Assembly (NCBI RefSeq): GCF_964204645.1
Contig: NC_134026.1
Coordinates: 10,692,450-10,756,449, forward strand
Source of the DNA: Tubulanus polymorphus
Lineage: Eukaryota > Nemertea > Palaeonemertea > Tubulaniformes > Tubulanidae
DNA: 64,000 bases
Direction: 5' to 3'
Of the stretch, positions 40,901 to 44,110 are shown in pieces. How positions within the stretch are numbered: the stretch's first letter is position 1; each line of letters opens with the position of its first letter. The translations under genes were made by a program, and so were the position numbers. The notes beneath the pieces were generated by a model. The model made no database searches and was not told the DNA's origin. It saw only the letters and a list, made by a program, of their open reading frames with translations.

Positions 40901-43832
40901 CCAACCACCATAGCAGTCTGCCATCTAGAACTCAGATATTCACTGAACGAGGGCAGCTAGCAACATTACAAAATCGTACTACAGGGTATGTTATTTAGTA
41001 GTATTCAATGTTGAAGATACATCCCAGGTAGTGCCACAGACAAACATGGAAATGCTCGGAGCAAAAAAAAGTTTTTGTTCCTAATCACTATGGTCAGATT
41101 GGTCCTGAAAGTAAATTTCTGTTAGCTTTTGGTGGTACAAATTGTAACCACTGGATATACACAGCTGATATTTTGTCATTAGGAGGGAAATAGGTGCTGG
41201 AATTGATATGGTTTTGTCCATCAGCTCAAAGGCGTTTGGAACTACTAGGAGAAAATGTGTAAAATTTTAATGATTTTTGTGCTAATCGATGCTTGACCTT
41301 GCTTCTGGATGATGACATCATAGGGAAAGCCCTTCAGAAAGGCAACACTTTGAAAGCCCTTTAGAAGTCTAAATGATGTTAAGATTATCAAGAAATATTG
41401 ATTGTTCTGCCATGTGCTAGTGAGTAATAGGGAAAACCCATTAACATGTATATCATCAAAATTGAACATGTTACTACACAGTACATCATGATTTCATCTT
41501 TATCAGCTGTTAATACGTTATTGCAAATCTAAGAACAAAGTGATTTTTGTGCTCAAAACTAAAATGTACTCAGTTGATCCTACTGGACCCATGGTCCTTT
41601 ATTGAAGGTTTCAAGGGAAAATTTTAAAGGCGCTTCCATCAATTATCTTGATCTTTCACATACACGTATTTGTATTTGAATATTGAAATTGTCAGATTGT
41701 TGAGCAGCTCAAAGCACTTCCCAAGAGGGCATGGTGTCCCTGGACCCCTAGTTAAGTTCCACAGTGACGTACAAAACATTTGAAGTAACAAAAAAATCTT
41801 TAAAGGTCCTGTTTTAAGTACATACTGTTGCAAAACAGATGTAGATCAAGTTGATATGTATCCTAAGAATTGTAAGAACATGCACTCATATTTGTAGAGG
41901 TGGACGTCTTGCCAGCCGAGTATTCAACACGGACCATGCTCTGCAGCAGAGTACGACAGTTAGTCATCTCGAAAAACAAGTGTGCGCGGCATTGGCATTA
42001 GAATCCGGTAAAGAATATCACTTCTGGTTCCTAGCTTACGTTCGCTATATTGTACAAGAAGGTATGTATAGATTATAATCATTACATGTGAATTTTCTAT
42101 ATCGCCCTTCTACTGTCGCATGTACGTGGCGAATGCCTTCAGATATTATGTATGATACACTGTAGTGTGATGATTTTTAGTGAACATTCATGGGCACATT
42201 TTAACTGCAATAATTCAGGGCGTAATGCATGAGATGCTGATTGTCATGGAATGAGGGTATGCTACATTGGAAATAGCCATTACATTCCAAAATATAATAG
42301 TCTTTCATGGGTTCGAGAGCACTCGAAGTGCTCGGAAAATGCTTTTAATTTCAAAAATTCCCAAACCCCCCGAAAAAGCTTTGCACCTTCTGTGCTCACA
42401 ATTGCTGATGGCTAAGCTGTCAGCTGGTTCACGTGTGTAAATTAAGAAAAAATACCGTGGATTTTATAGGTCGGCTTCTCATCCCTGGTTTAAGTCTGTA
42501 TTGCCCTATGCCTGTATTATGTTTTGGGTTTATTGAGGCCATGTAATTGTTTTCTTCAGGGAAGTTTACTCCCACCTGCATGTTTTCATCTTGCATTGTT
42601 CAAGATAATCTTGATCCATGCAACGATGAAAACACACACACACTATCTTCAGTCTTCAAAATCACTATGATATATACAGTAGGCCTAACCTCCCTAACAT
42701 TTCCCGACCACTGACAATTATAGTATTATACAGTATGATTATAGTATGGTTAGCCTCAAAATAGTATCAGTAGTTTTCTACAGTAGATCGCTTGCCTCAG
42801 ATCACAAAGGACCAATACATTTTCTCCAGATTATTTCAAATGAATTGGAATTAACATAGCATTTTGTTCCATGTGAATTCCAGTCATGGTGACGATATGT
42901 TGTCATCACGTGCATTAATGAGGGAAATATAAAAAATTTAGTGACGCATGATGATCAAGGCTCCGTGGAAAGAGGAGTTCACTGGAGATAAAACAATGAA
43001 AATGTATAAGAGATAGATATAGATAATGGCTTTCCAAGCAAGTGATCAGTAATTCTTTTGCAGGTTTGGAAAAGAAGCTTCGTGAGGTTTGTGATAACTT
43101 ATTGGGTCCTTTATTTAAGACCAAAACCTCAGGATGGGAACCGAAAATATTGGTAAGTTCTACTTTCATATCTATTTAAATGAGTGAGTTTACAAAGTTT
43201 TACCACTAGATTTTAAGCAGGTTTCTAGGCAGCAATTCCTGAAAATGGTCAATGGAAATCCAGATTACAAACGCTATTGTATTAGTTTTAGGGATTATGG
43301 TATTCTTGAATAGGATGATTGCAATGTGGTCAAAATGAATGAATACACTCTTCTGGTGCATTCATTTTGACCACAAAGCGGTGGAATGGGAATGGGTCAA
43401 TTCAAGTCCTTTAAAATCATACACAGTGGAGAATGGGGTTCGTTTGAAGTTGCCATTTTAGTCCTGTTGAGAATATGTCCTGGACCAAAATGGTGAACAG
43501 TATTTATTAGAAATTACAGTTAGTGTACAATCGGGTCATGGAATTGGGATACAAAAGGTTCTTGAAAGTCATGGAATGAGACTTGTCGTGGAGACTATGA
43601 ACCTTGGAAGAGTATAACAGAATTAGAAGAGCTAAATTGAAACCTGCATAAATATCCGCATAGACATTTTGGTAGAGAATGTGATGCAAATATTTTTTTC
43701 TATTTTTGCATTTTTCAGTCTTTAGACAAACGAAAATTACTGGAAGAGATTATTCCCATAATTGGTTCCAATCTAACGCTGCAGAGATTATTCACTGAGT
43801 ACAAAGAACAATTAGACTCGACGAAAACTTGA
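4833..43832 (+). CDS. HIRA: HIRA histone H3.3 chaperone, 22 exons, 5' end missing
   Basis: HIRA is the WD40 scaffold of the nuclear HIR complex (with UBN1/2, CABIN1 and ASF1) that deposits histone H3.3 independently of DNA replication. The exons are 4833-4923, 8394-8488, 8912-9168, 9886-10053, 11046-11096, 11177-11233, 11455-11525, 11609-11714, 13245-13448, 13615-13700, 13869-14037, 14126-14196, 17096-17279, 17729-17815, 24155-24315, 25316-25477, 25567-25625, 39973-40078, 40860-40985, 41898-42061, 43064-43152 and 43719-43832. All are bounded by AG/GT and every phase joins in frame, giving 2678 nt, about 891 residues plus a TGA stop. In order they encode WD40 blades, a Gln-rich linker, the ASF1-binding B domain (RTPDGRRRITPIFIAP), a basic Ser/Pro linker and the C-terminal Hira domain. 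Vertebrate HIRA is about 1017 residues, so only the N-terminal ~75-90 are lacking. Introns 14 and 17 (6.3 and 14.3 kb) are swollen by retrotransposons. No frame damage is seen. Confidence 0.95.
5654..6625 (+). mobile_element. HINE/DINE-like (Helentron-associated) non-autonomous element
   Basis: It begins TTTTAGCCCACTTGGGACTTT. An 11-bp subterminal repeat CCCACTTGGGA is inverted as TCCCAAGTGGG near the 3' end (6593-6603). A GTCC-rich microsatellite follows at 5702-5735. Then come three ~150-bp tandem units starting near 6141, 6290 and 6444 (each catattttgtt...tggtcaccaggg...gttgaa). The element ends CTAG followed by T. Paired subterminal inverted repeats, a GTCY microsatellite, tandem core units and a CTAG/T end match the DINE-1/HINE type (pearl and CvE in bivalves). 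It lies in the HIRA intron after e1. Confidence 0.7.
6950..7520. repeat. Degenerate minisatellite with AAAAAGGGCAC core
   Basis: The core aaaaagggcac or close variants recurs at least a dozen times at irregular 25-45-bp spacing, densest at 7047-7350. The intervening words (ttgaat, ttgccaaaaa) also recur. It is intronic in HIRA and not coding. Confidence 0.65.
7530..8393. other. Intronic sequence, dispersed-repeat fragments
   Basis: 7530-7620 contains a fragment (ccttggggg..., gctttgcacctt.ggtgctcac) shared with 42370-42400 and, inverted, with the 12.6/14.8-kb repeats. The remainder to exon e2 shows nothing that I can name. Confidence 0.4.
8394..8488 (+). CDS. HIRA: HIRA exon e2: insert loop between WD40 blades
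   Basis: It encodes the HIRA-specific stretch TVFGSSGKLVNVETW followed by the start of a blade (LRGHTG). Acceptor ttgtag, donor g|gtaagc; the split codons join e1 and e3 exactly. Confidence 0.93.
8912..9168 (+). CDS. HIRA: HIRA exon e3: two WD40 blades
   Basis: This is the longest exon of the visible part (85 codons). It holds two complete blades with LASCSVDNTVIIW and LRIWRTMDWQ endings and the conserved GHTGLVKGVTWDPVG turn. It ends at KPFDE before donor gtttgt, where HIRA continues CGGTTHVL in the next exon. Confidence 0.96.
9886..10053 (+). CDS. HIRA: HIRA exon e4: WD40 blade with HIRA signature
   Basis: It encodes 56 codons beginning CGGTTHVL and including AHAMNNSGPTAQIIER and WKTNMDFVGHRKA, which is diagnostic of HIRA rather than of other WD40 proteins. 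Acceptor ttgtag, donor gtatgt, phase 0 on both sides. Confidence 0.95.
10054..11045. other. HIRA intron between e4 and e5, no feature seen
   Basis: AT-rich intronic sequence. I see no repeat boundary, exon or RNA gene. Confidence 0.5.
11046..11096 (+). CDS. HIRA: HIRA exon e5: short linker exon
   Basis: Seventeen codons (KFNPNIL then KKMKKDAPG) continue the blade from e4. The segment matches the variable lysine-rich loop of HIRA. Acceptor tttacag, donor gtttgt, phase 0. Confidence 0.88.
11177..11233 (+). CDS. HIRA: HIRA exon e6: WD40 strand
   Basis: Nineteen codons, QYCCCAIGSRDRSLSIW, a highly conserved HIRA blade with its triple cysteine. Acceptor ttttag, donor gtgcgt, phase 0. Confidence 0.93.
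11455..11525 (+). CDS. HIRA: HIRA exon e7: WD40 blade
   Basis: It encodes LKRPLVVTHDLF and VLDISW. The final Trp codon is split across the intron (tg|g). Acceptor ttgcag, donor gtaaga. Confidence 0.94.
11609..11714 (+). CDS. HIRA: HIRA exon e8: last WD40 blade
   Basis: It encodes LLACSWDGTVAFIQF and ends HEEK, matching the end of the HIRA beta-propeller. Acceptor tttcag, donor gtgagg. Confidence 0.94.
12531..12554. repeat. GC-rich perfect palindrome (9-bp arms)
   Basis: CCGCGCGGT and ACCGCGCGG flank a 6-nt loop (GGCACA), conspicuous in an otherwise AT-rich intron and just before the repeat copy at 12600-13085. Confidence 0.8.
12600..13085 (+). repeat. Dispersed repeat, inverted partner at 14800-15190
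   Basis: Shared blocks, read against the reverse complement of the partner: cctcaatttttcaagtctc, cagcccatagaaaaact, caagcaaactgccgacgatcg and gctcggaaaatg. It probably derives from one transposon family. It sits in the HIRA intron before e9. Confidence 0.7.
13245..13448 (+). CDS. HIRA: HIRA exon e9: Gln-rich linker after propeller
   Basis: Sixty-eight codons start with YGKSIA, the conserved segment after the propeller, then a glutamine run (IQQQKQQQQLQEM) and a Ser/Asn-rich tail. Vertebrate HIRA has a similar Q-run at the same place. Phase 0 on both sides. Confidence 0.9.
13615..13700 (+). CDS. HIRA: HIRA exon e10: ASF1-binding B domain
   Basis: It encodes ETRTPDGRRRITPIFIAP, the B-domain motif through which HIRA binds the histone chaperone ASF1. 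The RRxI core is intact, which argues that the gene is functional. Confidence 0.95.
13869..14037 (+). CDS. HIRA: HIRA exon e11: Ser/Thr/Pro-rich linker
   Basis: Fifty-six codons of low-complexity sequence rich in Ser, Thr, Pro and Lys, with no recognised motif. It is supported by the tgtttcag acceptor, the gttaga donor and exact phase agreement with e10 and e12. Confidence 0.85.
14126..14196 (+). CDS. HIRA: HIRA exon e12: linker
   Basis: It encodes LTALESKVAEKAKPAS and a few more residues. No domain is seen. The acceptor (ttacag) and donor (gtaagt) are good, and the phase matches both neighbours. Confidence 0.82.
14800..15190 (-). repeat. Dispersed repeat, inverted copy of 12600-13085
   Basis: It contains cgatcgtcggcagtttgctt and gagacttgaaaaattgaggc, the reverse complements of blocks in the first copy. 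The pair brackets HIRA exons e9 to e12 in inverted orientation. Confidence 0.7.
15200..17095. other. HIRA intron before e13, no feature seen
   Basis: Non-coding AT-rich sequence. I found no exon, RNA gene or clear terminal repeats. Confidence 0.45.
17096..17279 (+). CDS. HIRA: HIRA exon e13: basic linker with NLS-like clusters
   Basis: Sixty-one codons include KTSKRKLDTIMPHSKRHRK, basic clusters like the nuclear localisation region of vertebrate HIRA (KRKLELE then KKKKGRPRK). Acceptor ttgcag, donor gtaaat, phase 0 at the end. Confidence 0.87.
17444..17497. repeat. Short minisatellite, ~20-bp unit
   Basis: The unit tatgtacgcatacatggata is present twice in tandem, followed by a third partial, diverged copy. 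Confidence 0.85.
17729..17815 (+). CDS. HIRA: HIRA exon e14: linker before Hira domain
   Basis: Twenty-nine codons rich in Ser, Pro and Ile. Acceptor cttcag, donor gtgagt, phase 0 on both sides. The 6.3-kb intron that follows carries the DIRS-A1 copy and the LINE-bearing piggyBac-like element. Confidence 0.85.
18590..19514 (+). pseudogene. DIRS-A1 gag remnant
   Basis: 18590-18890 matches the Ser/Pro-rich N-terminal part of A2 gag (the SPVQPVQTTGSE region) with frame breaks. 19032-19514 matches its C-terminal part (MNRIIQSLTRSVSHVIPLS, ALLRAPLG-like, FSGWC). About 0.9 kb present in A2, including the SR-rich stretch, is deleted. Confidence 0.85.
19471..20616 (+). pseudogene. DIRS-A1 RT/RNase H/methylase-like remnant
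   Basis: The RT N-terminal part (SGQEALISP-like, GWFSWIFMVP, SSLNRHLDMPRFQMTKPKD) is cut by a TAG at 19912-19914 where A2 has a Trp codon. A deletion of ~520 bp then removes the catalytic palm, and a second removes the first RNase H motif. RNase H resumes with EATNHINFLEML, HHVWLATDNSTVRAYLQN and MMADALSR and ends at a stop near 20350. DLFASRFNRRCPLFVSPFPD of the methylase-like domain follows at 20425-20485. Confidence 0.88.
20700..21790 (+). pseudogene. DIRS-A1 tyrosine recombinase remnant
   Basis: The A2 recombinase is recognisable in several frames: the N-terminal SAM-like part, then 21074-21664 with CSARRSEIRALS (catalytic Arg), SHQVRSMATS (His-x-x-Arg) and FYLRHV (Tyr nucleophile). Frameshifts near 20880 and 21110 and after the Tyr make it non-functional, although the four catalytic residues survive. 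Confidence 0.85.
22197..23900. mobile_element. piggyBac-like element, TTAA-flanked, carrying a LINE fragment
   Basis: TTAA at 22193-22196 and 23901-23904 flank ends that begin CCCTTAACCTGCCAGC and, inverted, CCCTTAACTTGCCTTGCC. TTAA duplication and CCCTT termini are hallmarks of piggyBac elements. No transposase is seen. The interior holds a non-LTR fragment at 22560-23640. Confidence 0.6.
22560..23640 (+). pseudogene. 5'-truncated LINE (Jockey/CR1-like) reverse transcriptase end
   Basis: In several frames it reads like the C-terminal part of a non-LTR RT: LSVNIDKTQYMVFGN, SAKFLVVIFDCNLTWKDHI and IGIINRLKNFLP, then HLQYANLVWGNAY. AATAAA at 23618 is followed by the short tandem tail cttaacttaactt, as at LINE 3' ends. 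It is frame-broken. Confidence 0.75.
24155..24315 (+). CDS. HIRA: HIRA exon e15: start of Hira domain
   Basis: It encodes VSIQIENGV, then YYKGGELLWEHVLSAKI, aligning with the VENEV and WETVLTSRI segments that open the C-terminal Hira domain. Acceptor ttacag, donor gtaagt. Confidence 0.93.
24340..24510 (+). repeat. HINE-like fragment
   Basis: A diverged piece of the 5' half of the element at 5654-6625 (caagattgctgattggctgcc, ttttcaagggaaatttt) directly after HIRA e15. Confidence 0.5.
25316..25477 (+). CDS. HIRA: HIRA exon e16: Hira domain
   Basis: It encodes ICVSCEDCTISIFTLCGRR, LSPL and GHYVMVVTCKGTLSIW, the conserved core of the Hira domain (CGRRLLSP and TLSVW in vertebrates). The last Trp codon is split. 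Confidence 0.95.
25567..25625 (+). CDS. HIRA: HIRA exon e17: Hira domain
   Basis: It encodes the residues after the split Trp, ending KNESLDSILT, which match KEESLHSIL of vertebrate HIRA. Donor gtatgt opens the 14.3-kb intron that hosts the nested DIRS elements. Confidence 0.93.
26060..26430 (+). repeat. HINE-like fragment with tandem units
   Basis: It contains ggtggccatcgtagtgtcatc and two units ending caccag.gggtgttgaat / caccagggggcgttgaat. It matches 6070-6420 and lacks both ends. Confidence 0.65.
26732..27072 (+). repeat. Dispersed repeat, copy of 42121-42493
   Basis: Shared start gtacgtggcgaa.gccttcag, then gtgatgatttttagtga, gatgctgattgtcat, gctcggaaaatgcttttaat and attttataggt. Same orientation. 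No coding capacity. Confidence 0.75.
27075..27160 (+). repeat. 3' end of a HINE-like element
   Basis: attgaaattgttagattgttg, then cacttcccaagtgggcatgg and gtgtccc match the 3' end of the 5654-6625 element. It abuts the left end of DIRS-B. Confidence 0.65.
27167..27300 (+). repeat. DIRS-B left inverted terminal repeat
   Basis: It begins TTTCCTTCAGGATAC and runs through gtttgggaactatacc and aacattttttggaata to gactcaatttcttcc. The same words appear inverted at 39617-39730. Confidence 0.8.
27748..28266. mobile_element. 519-bp MITE, 9-bp target duplication, MULE-like
   Basis: Terminal inverted repeats of ~98 bp (CATCCTCC...GGAGGATG, ~85% alike) are flanked by a perfect 9-bp direct repeat AATTATGTC (27739-27747 and 28267-28275). 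A 9-bp duplication with long TIRs fits Mutator-like MITEs. The TIRs contain a tRNA-like B-box word (GGTTCGAGTCCCTGC; right copy GGTTCAAATCCCTGC). It interrupts the DIRS-B 5' region. Confidence 0.85.
28270..30000 (+). pseudogene. DIRS-B gag remnant with repeated segments
   Basis: A GC-rich, Ser/Pro/Arg-coding stretch broken in all frames. Three diverged ~70-bp blocks (28329, 28790 and 28975; cctc.tcccct, ggtacgacct, gggtgcaggccggcat) repeat. At 29575-29720 fragments VQDMAL and IQSLERSAS match FQDMALKVL and IIQSLARSVS of A2 gag, and LFMDTRGEAAEVKA near 29905 matches its LFSGWCAPVSAELRKI region. Confidence 0.6.
30330..30830 (+). pseudogene. DIRS-B RNase H and methylase-like remnant
   Basis: Traces in order: RHVWLAT (as HHVWLATDN of A2), IHISVVKLAGMKDIRA near 30630 (as VSLTVAHLAGKRNVMADALS), then FPLPVSPF and GVEDKTLSF near 30740-30800 (as LFVSPFPD and GVDAFSLDW). 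Frames are broken repeatedly. Confidence 0.6.
30830..32400. other. Non-coding stretch inside DIRS-B
   Basis: AT-rich from about 31030, unlike the GC-rich DIRS parts on either side, so it is probably a later insertion replacing the methylase/recombinase junction. It includes an 82-bp inverted structure (tcagcagcgc...gcgctgctga, 31927-32008) and a 9-bp-arm hairpin gggcttgca/tgcaagccc at 32188-32209. No element ends were identified. Confidence 0.45.
32400..32640 (+). pseudogene. DIRS-B tyrosine recombinase remnant
   Basis: One frame reads ISEEAFIDSVTRWLSDLIR, aligning with ISRDTVARWVSSMIKDIL of A2. After a frame break a HxxxR-type segment continues into FSMAASW, aligning with HQVRSMATSCA. The catalytic Arg region upstream and the Tyr downstream are not found. 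Confidence 0.55.
33280..33418 (+). repeat. DIRS-A2 left inverted terminal repeat
   Basis: It starts ATTTCCGTCGTGTACTGTACC. From TACCCTTTCC to GCCATCTTTTTTC it is a perfect match to the reverse complement of 39236 onward. Confidence 0.93.
33507..33615 (+). promoter_or_regulatory. Possible spliceosomal intron in DIRS-A2 5' UTR
   Basis: A consensus donor (aacg|gtgagt) and a pyrimidine-rich acceptor (tttgtaacag) bound 109 nt ending 7 nt before the first gag ATG at 33623. The donor word ggtgagtccgttcgg is kept in A1 (18587), and a similar cggtgagttccttcc occurs at the same place in DIRS-B (27424). This is inference only; no transcript is seen. Confidence 0.35.
33623..35874 (+). CDS. DIRS-A2 gag (ORF1), SR-rich, frameshift near start
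   Basis: The 736-residue open frame runs 33664-35874. The likely original start is the ATG at 33623 (MPPPPKGQHRGGEGCGHLFG) in another frame; continuity of DNHDSC with CVKCRRKSGQICARS points to a one-base lesion near 33705. Order: a Cys cluster (MCVKC, then QICARSNPCNIC), a Ser/Pro repeat region (SPVSGRSPVRPVRPVQ), an Arg/Ser-rich stretch at about residues 209-270 resembling splicing-factor RS domains, then the conserved DIRS gag C-terminal region (FQDMALKVLTGELRE, IIQSLARSVSHVIPL, FSGWCAPVSAELRKIRE). It overlaps the next frame by 134 nt. Role by family: capsid/nucleoprotein. Confidence 0.85.
35741..37912 (+). CDS. DIRS-A2 reverse transcriptase-RNase H-methylase-like protein (ORF2)
   Basis: A 723-residue open frame. 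RT motifs: WFSRIFMVPKATGG, TVIDLSSLNRHLD, ASLDLKDAYFQVPIH, LPFGLSTAPWVFTKL and the catalytic FVYLDDWLIV (YLDD at residues 247-250). RNase H: VFTDASHQGWGAH (Asp 414), NHINFLEMLAVWKAL and VWLATDNST (Asp 471), ending LAGKRNVMADALSR. Then the methylase-like domain characteristic of DIRS: NPLLDLFATRFNRRCPLFVS (from about residue 552), FSLDW and LVAPCWPAQKWFLPLLNLL. All key residues are present. The start shown is the first ATG, inside gag; expression may use frameshifting or re-initiation. The last 292 nt overlap the recombinase frame. Confidence 0.93.
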   Translation: MPVGELARNFNNRVKPRPVVTVPVRIEARGRLQKGALPFGKTRNEFLGPVGGCLQQAATHWSDLFGDGWPSRVVSRGYRLRFLRRPRLMRSPPDMRPKPGQEALISPALKELAEKGAIEPVCNETSPGWFSRIFMVPKATGGQRTVIDLSSLNRHLDIPRFRMTKPKDVIQGLRPGQWAASLDLKDAYFQVPIHPKSRRFLRIKWKGSQFQFRSLPFGLSTAPWVFTKLVKSVQKVLQSRGVRLFVYLDDWLIVANSAQECREAMTSVLDLVHQLGFRVNREKSQLTPAQQFTYLGMDFDLRIGKVFPSMVRVAKLQEAVAGVSTTPRTARYWSRLLGSISSMGLVVPLGRLRSRRLQQYWKVFWSQSKGNWEALIPVPPTDLSPDLQWWAATTNLRLGVSLAPLEAPVRVFTDASHQGWGAHLENRVKAGKWSRYEATNHINFLEMLAVWKALKFFHRRVEGHHVWLATDNSTVRAYLQNQGGTHSETLTGLSAKILLWCQTKGVSLTVAHLAGKRNVMADALSRRGQAIATEWVLHQEVADRVWGIFGNPLLDLFATRFNRRCPLFVSPFPDAEAWGVDAFSLDWSGMHAYAFPPTPVLPRLLDQIERSVNCNIVLVAPCWPAQKWFLPLLNLLCDNPRILPNFPSLLSQGIFRHHPNSQWLNLLAWPLSSDPCQLQAFQNRLPPLSQDLSGHQQVPFTMPSGVILRIGVLQGKLIHAHPL
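37621..38823 (+). CDS. DIRS-A2 tyrosine recombinase (ORF3)
   Basis: This enzyme integrates the circular element DNA by strand exchange. From the ATG at 37621 it is 400 residues. The N-terminal SAM-like part (STSTIYDAKWSHFADWC, QLADFLLHLF, TIKGYRSAISHTLRASG) precedes the catalytic domain with Arg in ACSARRSEIHALS (codon 38230), His and Arg in VSHQVRSMATS (codons 38614 and 38623) and the nucleophile Tyr in SFYLRDVSG (codon 38722). The R-H-R-Y set is complete. The same frame is open upstream to 35896 beneath the RT, so the true start is uncertain. 37621 is chosen because it lies just upstream of the conserved domain. Confidence 0.92.
   Translation: MVPTTSQPTVRQPQDSSEFPIASVSGDLSASSKQPVVKSARLAIVQRSLSASGFSEQAASFIAGSKRPSTSTIYDAKWSHFADWCAAGEIDPCSPSVVQLADFLLHLFVAKGLQVITIKGYRSAISHTLRASGWPNVAGDHRISQLVAGFSISRPRVTRTVPPWDLSVILKKLMEAPFEPLSAASFANLSKKTVFLLFLACSARRSEIHALSVRPGHIVFGPANEFVSLRPALEFLAKNQRPGSVGRQWRIEALKHRVEPGIPDRTLCPVRALCFYLDRSASRRGSRERLFIPLLDHLKGDISRDTVARWVSSMIKDILLKENLSSEGVVSHQVRSMATSCAAFSGAPLEEVCRAAFWNSPSTFTSFYLRDVSGQLGSLASLGPVVMAQGVRSFRSDPLV
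38824..39082 (+). other. DIRS-A2 3' non-coding region before ICR
   Basis: It is conserved with A1 at 21795-22004 (ggacggactcactgtggcca, cttaccttgcgtttgagcgg, ccaccatccttgtgctaggc), suggesting it belongs to the element proper. No ORF. Confidence 0.7.
39083..39179 (+). repeat. DIRS-A2 internal complementary region
   Basis: 39083-39121 is the reverse complement of the left end. 39122-39179 is the reverse complement of the right end, including its ~28-nt extension absent from the left repeat. They meet at ggaaat|attaca, equal to the right-to-left circle junction. This is the DIRS-1 arrangement thought to template circularisation. Confidence 0.9.
39236..39397 (+). repeat. DIRS-A2 right inverted terminal repeat
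   Basis: The inverted match to 33292-33418 is perfect, followed by agtactactcggaaat and an extra terminal stretch acaaattttagttcc...attgt that recurs, complemented, in the internal region. Confidence 0.93.
39482..39565 (+). repeat. DIRS-B internal complementary region
   Basis: cttctaaaatgtgccccac to ctgaaggaaa is the complement of the DIRS-B left end. It is followed directly by ataatttcc.ggagtaaaat to gggatacttac, the complement of its right end. A 51-nt spacer then leads to the right inverted repeat, the same layout as in A2. Confidence 0.8.
39617..39767 (+). repeat. DIRS-B right inverted terminal repeat
   Basis: gaagaaattgagtcatgtgg, ttccaaaaaatgtttagcgg and gtatagttcccaaact match the left repeat in inverted order. 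The terminal cctcagaaatacaaatttta extension is found complemented at 39520-39556. Confidence 0.8.
39973..40078 (+). CDS. HIRA: HIRA exon e18: Hira domain
   Basis: It encodes GIPIISLSNGYSYIFRP and ends in a split Trp codon. It follows tgtttttag about 205 bp after the right end of the DIRS-B element, so the big insertion left this acceptor intact. Confidence 0.94.
40079..41590. other. HIRA introns around e19, nothing further seen
   Basis: Outside exon e19 this is AT-rich intron. No repeat ends or RNA genes were recognised. Confidence 0.45.
40860..40985 (+). CDS. HIRA: HIRA exon e19: Hira domain
   Basis: It encodes WLQVASTADS, then TERGQLATLQNRTTG, matching the LAIIQGRTS part of vertebrate HIRA. 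Acceptor cctatag, donor gtatgt. Confidence 0.9.
41590..41756 (+). repeat. 3' fragment of a HINE-like element
   Basis: It contains caagggaaaattttaaaggcg, cacttcccaagagggcatgg and tgtccctggacccctag followed by T, the 3' end of the 5654-6625 family. Confidence 0.7.
41898..42061 (+). CDS. HIRA: HIRA exon e20: Hira domain
   Basis: It encodes LEKQVCAALALESGKEYHF, then YVRYIVQEG, among the most conserved C-terminal segments of HIRA. Acceptor ttgtag, donor gtatgt. Confidence 0.95.
42121..42493 (+). repeat. Dispersed repeat, copy of 26732-27072
   Basis: Matches the other copy throughout in the same orientation, with an extra cccgaaaaagctttgcacct.ctgtgctcac segment also seen near 7590. It lies in the HIRA intron after e20. 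Confidence 0.75.
43064..43152 (+). CDS. HIRA: HIRA exon e21: Hira domain
   Basis: It encodes LEKKLREVCDNLLGP, then TSGWEPKIL, matching YRLREICKDLLGP in vertebrates. Acceptor ttgcag, donor gtaagt. Confidence 0.95.
43326..43374. repeat. Perfect 16-bp inverted repeat (hairpin)
   Basis: GTGGTCAAAATGAATG and CATTCATTTTGACCAC around a 17-nt loop, in the last HIRA intron, 345 bp before e22. The arms are perfect, so it is either recent or maintained. Confidence 0.85.
43719..43832 (+). CDS. HIRA: HIRA exon e22: C-terminus and stop
   Basis: It encodes KRKLLEEIIPIIG, then LQRLFTEYKEQLDSTKT and a TGA stop at 43830-43832. This matches the end of vertebrate HIRA to within a few residues. Confidence 0.95.
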   Translation, partial: SLDKRKLLEEIIPIIGSNLTLQRLFTEYKEQLDSTKT

Positions 43833-44104
43833 GATTTATAACACAGATACAATAATGTATTTTAGCGAGACTTCATTTGTTGTTGGAACTACAGAATGAG
43901 TTTACGGTTTTTTGAAAAAAACTTAGGTCAGTCAAACAGCCGGAAGTTTATCGAAACTCTACAGCAATAATACATGCATTTAATTGTTGAAGAAAATCAT
44001 GTGCTCATATGAATTTTTACTTTGATTATTCGTTGAATACGTGTAAGATAGAGGAAAGAATATGACAACTAAGTTTCAGTGGTATGGTAGTGTCCGTTGC
44101 TTCC

Positions 44105-44110
44105 AATAAA
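44105..44110 (+). promoter_or_regulatory. Polyadenylation signal AATAAA for HIRA
   Basis: The first canonical AATAAA after the HIRA stop codon lies 273 bases downstream, giving a 3' UTR of about 0.3 kb. No other HIRA-strand gene follows before the opposing gene. Confidence 0.6.
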
